Shown: in pieces, positions 11,961 through 40,062 of the stretch
Layout of the letters: every line of letters begins with the position of its first letter
How positions within the stretch are numbered: position 1 is the stretch's first letter
Origin: Montifringilla adamsi
Taxonomy: Eukaryota; Chordata; Aves; Passeriformes; Passeridae
DNA length: 64,000 nt
Direction: 5' to 3'
Assembly (NCBI GenBank): GCA_017590115.1
Contig: JAGGNK010006471.1
Coordinates: forward strand, 256,033-320,032
Made by a program: the position numbers and the translations under genes
The notes under the pieces: generated by a model
What the model was told of the DNA's origin: nothing
The model's database searches: none
The model's input: the letters and a program-made list of their open reading frames with translations, nothing else

Positions 11961-12380
11961 GGAGGGGTCCAGCAGAGGCCATGAAGACGAGGATGGTGTG
12001 GGGCATCTCTGCCTTGTGGGGAAAGGCAGCGGGAGCTGGGCTCTGTTTAGTCTGGAGGAGACTGACAGGGGATCTCATTAATGCCTGTAACTACCTCCGA
12101 GGCGGGTGCCAGGAGGGTGGTGCCCAGCGACAGGACGAGGAGCAATGGCCATAAACTAAAACACAGGAAGTTCCACCACAATATGAAGAACTTTGTCACG
12201 TTTGAGGGGTGGCAGAGCTCTGGAACCGCTGCCTGGAGAGGGATGGACTCTCCCCCTCTGGAGACGTTCAAACCCACCCGGACGCGTTCCTGTGTGTCAC
12301 CTGCTCCAGGTGACCGTGCCATGGTGGCGGGGGGCCTGGAGGGGACGATCTCCGAAAGGGAATAATTCTGTGATTCTGCG
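11885..12380 (+). mobile_element. CR1 LINE beside the DCP2 promoter
   Basis: This is a 5'-truncated CR1 3' end. It runs from a GGTGCTGTGTCCAGCTCTGG motif, through GAGACTGACAGGGGATCTCA and a CTGGAGACGTTCAAACCCA region, to the tail TAATTCTGTGATTCTG at about 12362-12377. It begins about 290 bp upstream of the DCP2 ATG and is antisense to DCP2. Its GC content is high, as expected next to a CpG island. Confidence 0.9.
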
Positions 12381-15300
12381 AAACAAAACTGGCTCCGGTG
12401 GCGTTCCCGGAGGTGTCTCCCTGCCAGCAGAGGGTATCGCTGCTCTCTCCGCGGCAGCTGCTGCTGGCATTGCAGCCTCTGATTTTAGGTAGCAGCATTT
12501 GACGCATTTCTCCTCTTGTTCTTCCCCTTCCTTTACTCGCCAAACTGCTTGAGCTCCGTCTGGCTGCTCTTTCCCTCACCAGGACTGGGAAGAGAAACAG
12601 AGAAATGAGAAAACTCGTTGGCTGAGATAAAGACTAAATTGTCTAGTAAGTTATTAGTGTTGCCTATTAAACTATAGGGAATGCAAAAGCTGCACACACA
12701 AGAAAGCAAAACCTTCGCTGCTTCCCATGACCAGGCAGGTGTTCAGCCATCTCCAGAATGGGGATCCATCATGTGTAACAGTGACTTGGAGAGACAAATG
12801 CCATCACTTTGAATGTCCCCCATTTTGTTCTCCCCACAGCTTTATATCCTGATTATGATGCTATATGGTATGGAATATAATCGACACTGTGTTCAGCACA
12901 AATCCAAAACAAGGCTCCATACTAGCTAATTAGCTCTGCCCTAGTCAAAACCAGCACATAGAAACACCAGTCCAGCATTACCCTGAAGACACAAAAAGTA
13001 TGTACATTCCCAGTTCAATTACTGACTGTTAGGCACAGAAAGTGAGAGATGTATCCTTTGCCTCCTTTCCAAAGATGTAACAAAGAACAGGAGTTCCATG
13101 ACAGCACCAGAAGTATCAGGAAAGGGCATTCAACCAGTTATACAAAGAACAATACTGTAAGAAGACAATCTGAGTAGGAGTTGGAGTCCAGTCTTAGTAG
13201 GAGCTGAAGCAGTAATATTTACATACATTGGTGTCTCACTCATGAGCAAACTCCACTAAGTGTATTTGACAGTGACTTTTGCTCCACTCCCTTTATTGCT
13301 GTGATGCTTGGAGGTGATGGGTGGATCACTTTAACTTACTTATAGAAGTACTTTGTTAGCGAAAGTCCACTAACAGTACTATTGATATGTCTAGACAGAG
13401 GAGCAGCTGTAAGGATCTGAGTTCAAACTGATCAATCCCATTGCTCAGGAATCCAAAAAGCTCCTTTTTTTTTACCAGAAAGAGTAGATGTAAGAGGTTC
13501 TTTAAAAGTTATATGGTCTGGATTATTTCAGTTATCAGGTTACTCTTGCTGCTACTGTTTTTCCCTGCTTTGCTACATTCAAAAACTGCTCCCCATGTCC
13601 TGGTCCCCATCTCCCATGTGGATTTGGTACCAGGAGCTCCAACAATTGATAAAGAGGAAAAAAAAAGTGGCTTAGAAAATGCACTTTGACATCTCATGCC
13701 ATTTGTGGTACTTTTAGCCTTGTCATGGTTTCTGAAAAATACCCAGCCTGATACAATGAATAAGCAAATGTGTCAAATGTTACCTAAGTTACAAATCACT
13801 CTTCAATAATACAGATCCTTAACATGTTAGGAAGGTACTACCTGAAGAACATAATGGAAGTTTGTAGACAGTGTTCCAAGACGGGAGAGAGGAGAGATAC
13901 ATTTGAACATTTCTGCTTGCTCCATTTTGGAGACATTGCTGGAAGACTAGGTTAGCCAGAACATGAACAAAAGGAAAAAATATGTTCAGAAGTAGGATTT
14001 GGAGTTATGTATCATTGTAATTTCTTTTTCTTGCTGTGTGCTTTCTAATTTCTTTGATAAACTAACATGCACTCCTTTTACCCGTTAGCTCACATGATGC
14101 CAGTTGAGTTAAAGCTGACATATTCAGGTTACATTTCCCCAAAGATAAATCCTCCAGGGAACTTGCATGCTTTGCTGGCAAAGTAGCTCTTGTCAAGCTT
14201 CAAGGGCAATTAAGAGAGTAGGAAGGCCAGGCATATCACAGAGAAGCTCACACAGTACCCACACCACCTCAGAGCTCCAAGCAATGTGCAGAATCACCCA
14301 GTGATGTACTCAAACTGGTTTTTAATCACTGCTTATCAGTCAGCCTTGGCAGTCTGAAAGGCAACAATAAGATATTTGGAAAATAATGTTGTCTGTTTGC
14401 ACTGAGCAGGGAGAGAAGGTGGCAGAAAATAAAACAGGAGCCAGCCATTTGCGCATTCAGAAAGGAATCTCAGAAAAAGAGTTGGATTGCACAGGACAAG
14501 CAAGAGCTGAAAGTGGATAATGTCTTGCTTGGAGAATTTCACCAAAGTGAGAATTGCATTGGGTAGGAAGACACTCTCAGATACCAAGCACCAGCCAAAT
14601 CTAGAACTCAATAAACATTTATTTGCAATTTATGTGAATTAGAATAAAGACTGAGGCAGAACCTTGATAGTCTGCAATCAAGAGATTGCAGACTTCAGCT
14701 TGCCTAAGTAATCAGAAAAAGGCATTAATTCCACTCAGCCCTTCAATAAACAGATTCTATACTAAAATCTCCAACAAAGGATGGAGGTGGGAGGTAAGTG
14801 GACTGAAAAGAAATACCTTCTGTAAGCAGTATGAGCTCAGCACCCTCAGTTGCTACAAGTTGGTATTTTGGGTCAAATCTGTATGCAAGGACATATGCAA
14901 GCACTACTCCCCTGCTTTGCTTCATGTGTTACATGGTAAAAGGTGAGTGAAGAGCTGGCACAGACCATCAGGAGGACAGTAATGTACTATAGAACCAGTC
15001 CTATATAACCCATGTGGAGAAACAGAAACACTTAAAATATGATGAAGCAAGTTTTAGGTAAACCAAATCGCCCACACAAAAGTTAATGAAAATCTAGGCT
15101 TAAATCTGTGTTCATCTTGGTTTCCTGATTATAAAGGAAAGAGAACCATAAAGATCTGAAAATAATCTGGAAGGGATTTTATTAAGTGAGAGGCACCATA
15201 GAAAGTACCACACTTGTGGTGATGCACAAGACGTTGTAATAACTAATAAGATGCACTCATTAGCAGACTTGGATCAATAATGGTACCTCAGCTTTGGAGA

Positions 15301-15669
15301 GGTTCTCTGAACCTTGCAGAGGAGATAGGAAACACACAGAAAAAGGTAAGCTAGCAATCATTTGGTTACTTTATATATAGAGAGCTGTGGTGAGCCTGTT
15401 AAGAAAACTCTGTACTGGGCTTTTCCTAACATTACACTGCTTTCATAATCAGATCAAAGGATTTATGATCTAAGACTTTGCAGGTAATCATTCATTTAAT
15501 GGCAATAACGTGTGCATTGCTTTACATACATGACATGCTACACATCAAGACAGCAGGGTTTGTTTAGGCAACACTGATCTCAAACAGGCTTAACCAGATG
15601 GCTCAGGTAACACACACATCCCTTGGGATGTGGTCATCCATTCAAACTCCAAGTCAAGCAGACTGTTGG
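12381..15669. other. intergenic DNA between DCP2 and REEP5, nothing recognised
   Basis: No exon, RNA gene or mobile element could be identified. Open frames are short and lack protein signatures. Confidence 0.6.
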
Positions 15670-16170
15670 AGGAAGTCCAGCTCTGGGGCCCTCAATATCA
15701 GCAGGACATGGACCTGCTGGAGTGAGTCCAGAGGACCACAAGGATGATCAGGGGGCTGGAGCACCTCTCCTAAGAAGACAGGCTGAGAGAGATGAGGTTG
15801 TTCTGCCTTGAGAAGAGAAGGTTCCAGGGAGAGCTTATAGCACCTTCTTGTACCTAAAGGGAGGCTACAAGAAAGATGGGGAAAGACTTTTTACAAAGGC
15901 ATATAATGACAGGACAAGGAGGAATCGTTTTAAACAAAGATAGTACATACAGATTAGCTGTTGTGAAAAAACTCTTAACTGTTAGAGTGATGGGGCCTGG
16001 CAGAGGTTGCCCAGAGAAGTTGTGGATGCCCCTCCCTGGAAGTGTTCAAGGCCAGGTTGGGCAGGGCTCTGAAAAACCTGGTCTAGTGGGAGGTGACCCT
16101 GCCCATGGCAGGTGGGTCAGAATGAGATAAGCTTTAGGGTCCCTTCCAACCCAAACCATTCTGTGAGTCC
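15670..16170 (+). mobile_element. CR1 LINE 3' end, intergenic between DCP2 and REEP5
   Basis: CR1 landmarks occur in order: GTCCAGCTCTGGGGCCCTCA, AGGACATGGACCTGCTGGAG, GGGCTGGAGCACCTCTCCTA, TGACAGGACAAGGAGGAATC, then GGGTCCCTTCCAACCCAAAC and the terminal CATTCTGTGAGTCC. It is 5'-truncated and has no intact reading frame. Confidence 0.93.
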
Positions 16171-17999
16171 ATGAAGTACACACCTGTGCTAAAAGCCACG
16201 AGCTGACCTTTAACTCAGGGTTGATTACAACAGTGGTCCACGCTTCAGCTCAGAGTGAAAAGACAGTTGAAGTATGTTGAAGACAGTTAAAGAACAGAGC
16301 TTATCTAGTGACTAGGCCAGTCTGAATGTAAAATCAGACTAAATAGCTTAAAACATCAAAGAGAAAAAGTAACGATATGGATTTGTATTAACTAGAAAAA
16401 TAGAGAAAAAATTAGGACACCAAAAGGGAAAATGAAGAATGGAGTATCATTGAAAGGACACAGCCCTGCAATACACTGTTTTCTATTAGTTTGTTTCATA
16501 GCACAGCCCTCAGCAGGCAGGACAGGCAGCCTGCCATTCTAAGGGTACAATTACTCTCCCAGCTCAGGTGTGTCCTGCAGCCTGTGACTTTGGATGTCAG
16601 CTCTGGTACTTCATGGTAACCTACAGAGAGTGGATGGGTAGCCTGGACAAATGGGCTACTGCTGCCTGTGCTTTGGTTCTGGTGTATAGGACACCACTAC
16701 TTTCAAACCTTTATAGGCGGAAAGACACTTATCCTCTTGGTCCTCCATGGGGTAGTTCTGCTACATTTTTCTAGTTTTCCTCCTCTCCTGCAGAAGCTCC
16801 TTGAGCAGGTCATGCAATATGCCTTTAACCTTCCTCTCTAGATCTTTCAAGCCACAATATTCCTTCCCCGTTCATATTTTCAGGTTTTTGTGAGAACATG
16901 AAAGACCACTGCCCAATACAGCATGTTCTCCATATTGAGCTGGAAGACTCTTGATATTTTTTAGTATAGTACCCTATCTTTATTTCTCTTTAACTTTATA
17001 ATTTCTTTCTTCTAAAAACTAATTTTTCTCTCGCTCTGTAGCATAGGTATCTTAAACAAAACAGTTATGCACCTTACTGCTATAAAGAGTTTACACAGCA
17101 CACTGTAGTGCACTGAAAACATTTGTCTAGCACAGATCAGCTGGGGAAGCTATTAATGCCATGTTTCATAGTTTAGTTTTAAATAAAAGAACACAAAAGT
17201 AGACAGCGAGTTATTATGAAAACTCAGCAGGAATTTAGTTGGTTTTAACATTTTTATTAAATTCTCTTTTTTATAATACTTTTGTGTCTTACCTCCTACC
17301 TGCTCTCCTCAGTCCTTCAGTTTTCAGTTAGATGAAAAAATCCCAAATTTTTGGAGGCACCTTATTAAGTGCAAAGAGAGTGAGCATGGGAGAGAAACAA
17401 ACCCCAAAAGACCAAAATAAATTTCCACAAGGCTTTTGCACTCCTGCAAACTATGATCCAAGTCTGCAAATCTTCAGTTTGAGAATTGCTTATTTAGAAT
17501 TTAGTAGGTCCTGTACTTTCTCCACATTCCAGCATAACCATAAGTAAAATGAGAGTGACACTGCTTTCTGCAACCTTTGGTGATGCTTACTTTGTTTCAC
17601 TTTTAACCCTTAGGCACATTAGAACATTACAGTGTCCTTATAAGGCAGGGGGTTTCTACACGACAGTGTCTATATACTGGACAAAAAGGCAATCTCAGTT
17701 GAGTTGCTTAAAATTTTACTATTGCTGTATTTTAAATTAAGGTGTAGAATTTTGCTTTGCTTGAAGCCAAGAATTAAATTTCTCACAGATCTTGTAAAGG
17801 ACAATTTCTTAAAGGCTATCTGGCACTGTTACTAATCTTTATTAATTTGAAAGCACCAGTATATCCCTTAATACTACCTAATTCCAGTCCCAACAGTCTC
17901 CCATATTCTTCGTAAAACCCAAGGCCTATCCGATGGATCCAGCAGACAAAAAAGGGAAAAGGAGGGGGCTGGAACACACAGCATAGGAGGAGGATCAAG
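16171..17999. other. intergenic DNA, nothing recognised
   Basis: This is AT-rich sequence between two CR1 copies, with no supported gene. Several short frames exist but look random. Confidence 0.6.
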
Positions 18000-18380
18000 G
18001 ATCTGGGACTGCTGTGCTTCTTCTCAGAAGTGAAGGCTGAGTGGGGACATCGATTCCTACCTTCAGCTCTCTGTTTGGAGGTTAAAGTGAACTGGACCCT
18101 CCTCAGAAGTGTAAAAAATCAGGGCAAAGGACAAGATGAAACAGTCACATATGACATCAAAGGAGATGTCAATTTGAAATGTGAGGGAAAATGTCTCTTT
18201 GGTTGCAGTTAAGCACAGTGAAGGGCTGTCCAAGGAGGCTGCAGAATCTCCATCCATGAACATTTTCAGATCCTAGGGATCCAGATCCTGAGCATCAGGA
18301 TCTATCTTTAGCATTAGCCATACTTTGAGCAGAAAACTGCACTACATAACCTCCAAAGATCACTTTTAACTCTATCTTTT
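18000..18380 (+). mobile_element. degraded CR1 LINE 3' end
   Basis: Recognisable pieces in CR1 order are GGCTGAGTGGGGACATCGAT, GGAGGCTGCAGAATCTCCAT, CATTTTCAGATCC, then a TCACTTTTAACTCTATC segment corresponding to the CR1 end. It is more diverged than the other copies. It is followed directly by a long A-rich low-complexity tract. Confidence 0.72.
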
Positions 18381-18410
18381 TATTCTGTTAAAAAAAAAGG
18401 CAGAAATCTT

Positions 18411-18560
18411 ACATCACCAAAAAAAAAAAAAAAAAAAAAAAACCAAAAAAAACCCCAAAAAAAAAAAAAAACAAAAAAAAAAAAAAAAACCAAAAAAAAA
18501 CCACCAAAAAAACAAACAACCAAACCAAAAAAACAAACACCAACAACAAAAAAACCCCTG
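18411..18560. repeat. A-rich low-complexity tract
   Basis: About 150 bp of A with isolated C, CC and CCCC interruptions, directly downstream of a degraded CR1. It is the longest such tract in the window. Confidence 0.9.
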
Positions 18561-19179
18561 CAATTACAGGACAAACATTTTGACCACAGTTATGGACTAA
18601 ATATTATTCTCCCCCGTCTCCTCACCTCTGCTTTAATAAAACAGTTACTGGAAAGAAGAAAATGTATTTCAGCAATTAAATTTAAATTATTTCCAAGATG
18701 CCTTTCCCCCAGCTGACAGCTCCAAAGCACAGTGTGATGTTTATATTTTAAAAAAATTTACATGAAGATAAGACATACGCAAAAGAATACTGATTAGTAT
18801 TTTCTGGCACACTCAGAAGCAACACAGATTTGAGGAGGGCATAAAGAGTCCCAGTACTGGTTGTAATGCTGAGTCAGATGTAGAGGAGTTGCTCAGAAGG
18901 GTCAGCCCAGCCAAGGAAGTTTCCAGGACTACATCACAGCCAACAAATTATATTTAGTTGGCAAAAACATTGCACACACCGTAAGTTCCAGGATACAGTT
19001 ACAGCAAGGCACTGCTGCCCTCGGCGTGGTCACATGCGCCATTTGGGTATCTGTAAATTGTCATAACCTCTCTTCTACATCACATCAATGCCTACCATCT
19101 GTTTCTGACTTTTGCTCACCATGTATGGTATCACGCGCTGATTTTGGGGGTGGGGGGACATTCTAGCACTTGTAGGCAA

Positions 19180-35535
<16,356 letters not shown>

Positions 35536-38060
35536 ACTGGATGAGTTTCCCTACCACCTCCTTTGTGCAGCTTGGTGTTACTGGGGACTGTGGTATAAGT
35601 TGAATAATATTGCCTTGGAAACATTTTGATATATTAAAGGAATGTGCTGTAAGTTTACTTACTACTTTGCTGTGACTGATAGAGAGTATGCATTTTTATT
35701 TAAAAGCAATGCAGTGGGCAGCATCTGAAGCTTAATGAAAATATTTTATTCATCTTCATGCAGAAGTCTTTCAGTAATCTCTTTCTGCAGTAACATAAAT
35801 AAAAAAGTATATATCCCTCAGGCTCTGCACTTTAGTTGTCTCTTTGTCTATGAAATTACTCTTTAACACTTTGATTTTGGTGCATCTGGAAGCACAAAGC
35901 TATTTCATAGGGAAAATTCTGAATGGATCTTCTTGAATATACAGGGAATTATTGTGAGAGATGGCATAATGGATGTATTCCCCACCACTAAAGCTGTAAA
36001 TTGCGAAATTATGTGTTCTAGGCACCTAGTTACAGAGATTATTCACTGTTGCATGTTTTGTTGTAACACAGTATTTGGTACAGTGTGTGTATTCTTAAAT
36101 GGATGGATACTAAATATAGGAAAGAATAACTTCCTTGGAGTGATGAAGCTTATATTGGCCTGAAGTGATTTGCTAGAAATTGATGCATTAAATCCCACAA
36201 GATTAACAGAATGTGACTGAAGTACAACTTCTTGCCTATTCTTGTTGAAACAAGTTGTTATCTAGAATTGTTCAAAGTGTGCTTTTTAAGGTCATACTCA
36301 AAAGTACAAGCCACCTTTAGCTAAGGAGTAGTACCATTACAAACACTTTTTCCTGAATTCCTTTTAAAATAGCAACTGCCTTGGATGTCAGTCTTCAGAA
36401 TTACATCATTAAGGGAACAGACTACAGCTCCCACAAGCTTTTTCTGCTCATAAAGATCTGCAATCTCTTCTGACTATACTAAGAACAACTTTGTATGAGC
36501 ACTTAAACTTCCTGAGTGGAGATGCTCTTGGTGTTACTTAATATATTCCTGACCAATCAGTAAGAGTGCTAAGAGAATAAAGGGATTTTTTACAATCAAT
36601 TTAAAAAAAAAATTATTTTTTTCTTAGTTTTGCATCTTAGATTTTTTTTTTCTAACATTTACATCTATACTCTTTCACATTGTGGTATTTTCAACAAAAA
36701 TTATTACATTAATTAGTCAGGCATGAATTACTGAAATTCCCATGTTTTCATCTCCATGCTGACATTTCTTTAAAGCCTAGAGTAATGGTATGGCAATTCT
36801 GAGCTCACAGAACATGCAGAAAGGAAGCTTAAGCTTTTGATAGGATAAAAATTATTTCCAGTACACAATCTTGAATTCTAAAGACTTAAAGTTTTGAGGA
36901 CTTCTGGCTTTCTGCAACAAATTGTTGTATAAACATTCATTGTAAATTTTCAGATGCAAGAACTGCAAAAGAGTGAAGCACACAGTGCAACTCAGCAGGT
37001 CAGTTTTAACCTGGAGAGATATGTTTAATAAAAGGGGACATAGAAGTGTCATAAGAGAAAGCATTTTAAGCATTGAGCTGGAAAACATAGGCCTTGGGGC
37101 TGGCAGCTTGGATAGGGAAATACAAAACCTGCTGTACCTCATGTTCTGTAGGACAGCATGCAGTTTGTCATTTGAAGAAAAAATGAAAGATTTCTTAGCT
37201 AATCATTCCTTGACAACTTCTTGTTAGAAGGGGATATGCTGAAGAGGATAAAGTTTACAGCAAACTTCTAGGTTTTAAGCATGTAAAAAGTTTGAAGAGT
37301 ATCACCATTTAACTGGTTTAATTTCTTGTCTTAACTTCTTCTGTCATAAACCCACTGGACTTTCTGGTAAGCCTTACTAAACCTTAGTTCTGTGTTTTAA
37401 ACTCTATCAGCTCTATGTAAAGCATTTATGTGGCCGTTGTAATTTAGTTTCACTTCTTGAGATTAGAAGTAACTAGATGAAAATAAATGAGGATTCTTAT
37501 TAGACTACTTGATTTCAGTGCAAAGTACTACATAACTTACTTATCTAAAAGCTTACAGTAAATTTTAGATTTTTCAAGCATAATGATGTCTGTAGTAGAG
37601 ACAGGATTTACTTTTCAGTTCTTATACTACTAAACAGTTCTTCCACTGTTATTAATGGGGATAAAACATTCTAGGTACATGTTAGGTAAGTGTTGAAACA
37701 GTCCCTTGCATCTCTCTCAGAACCTGAAAGGCTTTAAATCAACTTCTTGTCTTTACCAACTTGATATTATCAGCACATACAATCAGTGCTCTTTTGTCAG
37801 ATTCCTACTTGAATTAGAACTATAGTCTGTTGTTAACAGAAGTTGCCCTTGTTTTTTTTGCCTTGATGCAAGTAGAAATGACTGAATTTCTGCAGCAAGT
37901 TATCCTTTCCTGGGAGTAACTCCACTGGGCTGGCCCCGCAGATCAGTGCTTTGCTTTGTGTCTTCACAACATTCATGTGCAAATGTTGGTGCGCACATCC
38001 ACTCCATGTCTTTGCTGAAGCTGTAATGTGCTAAATAAAAATGGACACAAATAAAGAGAT
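35536..38060 (+). other. REEP5: REEP5 3' UTR with alternative poly(A) signals
   Basis: Candidate polyadenylation hexamers on the coding strand are ATTAAA at 35633-35638, AATAAA at 35798-35803, and AATAAA at 38034-38039 with another about 15 bp beyond. The second would give a 3' UTR of about 0.3 kb and the last about 2.5 kb. Which is used cannot be told from sequence alone. No coding sequence was recognised in this stretch. Confidence 0.5.
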
Positions 38061-39624
38061 TCTTATGGGACTGGTATGAAGCCTCAGTATTTCTTAAGAA
38101 CCTTATACCCCAGTGATGAAAATCTGGCTACTTTAGGAAGTCAGAAGGTCTTTACAGGATATTCACTTTTTTTTCCCCCTCCCTGGAGTTCATTACTGTG
38201 GAACCAATAGAAACCTTTTAAACTACAAAGGAAGTGTCTCTGCCTCATGCCAGTCTGAGAGTGCAGCCAAGCAGAATTAGAGCATCGGGCCCTCACATGA
38301 GTTTGGAATGCAGAACTCTTCTGTACAGTGAGCACCACAAGCATCTTTCTAGACTTCATAGCCTGGCTTACCTGGGAATCATGAAGGTTTAGGATTCTCT
38401 AGAAACAGAGAGGAAAGACTGTAAACTAGAGGGATTTTGAAGTTTTTCCTCTCCCATGGGTTTCCTGGTGTTCCATAAATGACCTCAACAAACAATGCCG
38501 AATACTTACTGTGATGTTGCACTTACCTAAGACTGGTGTTACCACTCTTTATAGGACATTTCATCTGCTTTATCTGACTCCTTTCCAAACTCAGCAAAAA
38601 AGGAAAATAAGCTCAGGAAAACGTAACATCCCCCAATGATAACATCACCACTAGTGATAAAATAATGAAAACTCTCCAAACCAGAGCAAGGCAATTAACA
38701 AACCATAGAAATTCTTATAAGTAGTGGAAGGTGTGACTAGTATTTGTCAGGTCAAACCCTCACTACATTTAATTTGACAAGTAAAAGGAAGTTTCTTGAG
38801 TTTGCGTTCCATTCTTGCCAACTCTTTCTAAATAATCTGAGAATCAACTAAAATTTTTATTACTAATTCATTAGTCAGTCATCTTCCACCCCCATTTCAT
38901 ATTCCACAAACAATAGTTTCCTTATGCAAAGGAGGAAGAATGGAGTTTTAAAAAACAAAACCACAAATCCTTGAAGGTCATGAGAGATTCTCATTTTCTG
39001 TAAAGGGCACCTGACAAATATGATGAATGTCTTGTCTTCTAGAGAACTTCTACATCCAGTGTGATGGAATGAAACTGTTCTTAGGAATGACAACCCAGGG
39101 CTTCTAAGAAATCCTCAGTTGTGCCACCACATTGTTACAGCCTTTTGAAAATTTCGTTTCCTACCAGTACTGAAACCATTAAGAGATTCTGTAGCAAAAG
39201 ATCTTCAGATGACCACATGAACTCATGAACTAGTCAAGTAAAAATCATTGAAGATGAACTTCGAATTTAGCATACTTTGGAATGCAATGTAGTTTACACC
39301 TTTGCTGAGGCTATGAAATTCCAAAAAACTCTATATTTTGTATTAGTGGATCTTTGTAGGAGAAGAATACTTGAAGATTTCTTAGATATGTCTAAGTTCT
39401 GCTACTTTAGAAGCAAACAGACAAAACCCAAAAAACTGCACCTCAAAGAACCCCCAAACCTTGACAGATGAAAAGAGGCACACATGCTGTTTCATGTAGC
39501 ACAGCAGTTCAGCCTACTCAGTTCTACCTGCAGTGTCCTCTGCTCTTTCCCAGATCCCAAACTACCAAAGACTTGGCTGTTTCTTTCCATCTCCCTTACA
39601 CAGCCACTATGGCAAGGGGTACTC

Positions 39625-39705
39625 AATTATTAATTGATATTATTATTATATAATAAAGCAAATTATTTAATAATAATAATAATAATAGATTATATTTTTA
39701 TTTAG
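39625..39705. repeat. TAT/AAT microsatellite
   Basis: TATTATTATTATA is followed by AATAATAATAATAATAATAG, just upstream of a degraded CR1. Confidence 0.85.
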
Positions 39706-39779
39706 GGGAAAAAAATCCTTTTGAAAAGGGTATCCCTTATCCTAAGAGAGAAAATAACCCCACAAAGGCCAGTCTGTAA

Positions 39780-40062
39780 CAGGAAGAATGTAAATAACTG
39801 GTGTCCAGTGGGAATTGTTCAAAGCTGTGGCAGGGGATGTTCAGAGTTGACACTGGGAAGCATTTCTTTACCAGGAGGGTGCTCAGACCTTGGAACAGGC
39901 TTCGTAGAGAGAGTGGTCAATGCCCCAAACCAGTCAGTGTTGAGGCATTGGGACAATTCCCTTAATAATGTGCTTTAACTATTGGTCAGCTCTGAAGTGG
40001 TCAGGCAGTTGGTTTGGATGATCAATTTAGGTCCCTTCCCTTCCTGAAATAGTATGTCCCAT
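39780..40062 (+). mobile_element. degraded CR1 LINE 3' end
   Basis: The region shows the CR1 3' pattern: GAATTGTTCAAAGCTGTGGC, ATTTCTTTACCAGGAGGGTG, CTCAGACCTTGGAACAGGCT, then GATCAATTTAGGTCCCTTCC near the end. It is strongly diverged. A TAT/AAT microsatellite lies just upstream of it. Confidence 0.75.

Noticed and set aside
11422..12078. Minus-strand open frame of 218 codons over the DCP2 promoter
   Set aside because: It is in a different frame from DCP2 in GC-rich DNA and CR1, with no protein signature. It looks like a compositional artefact.
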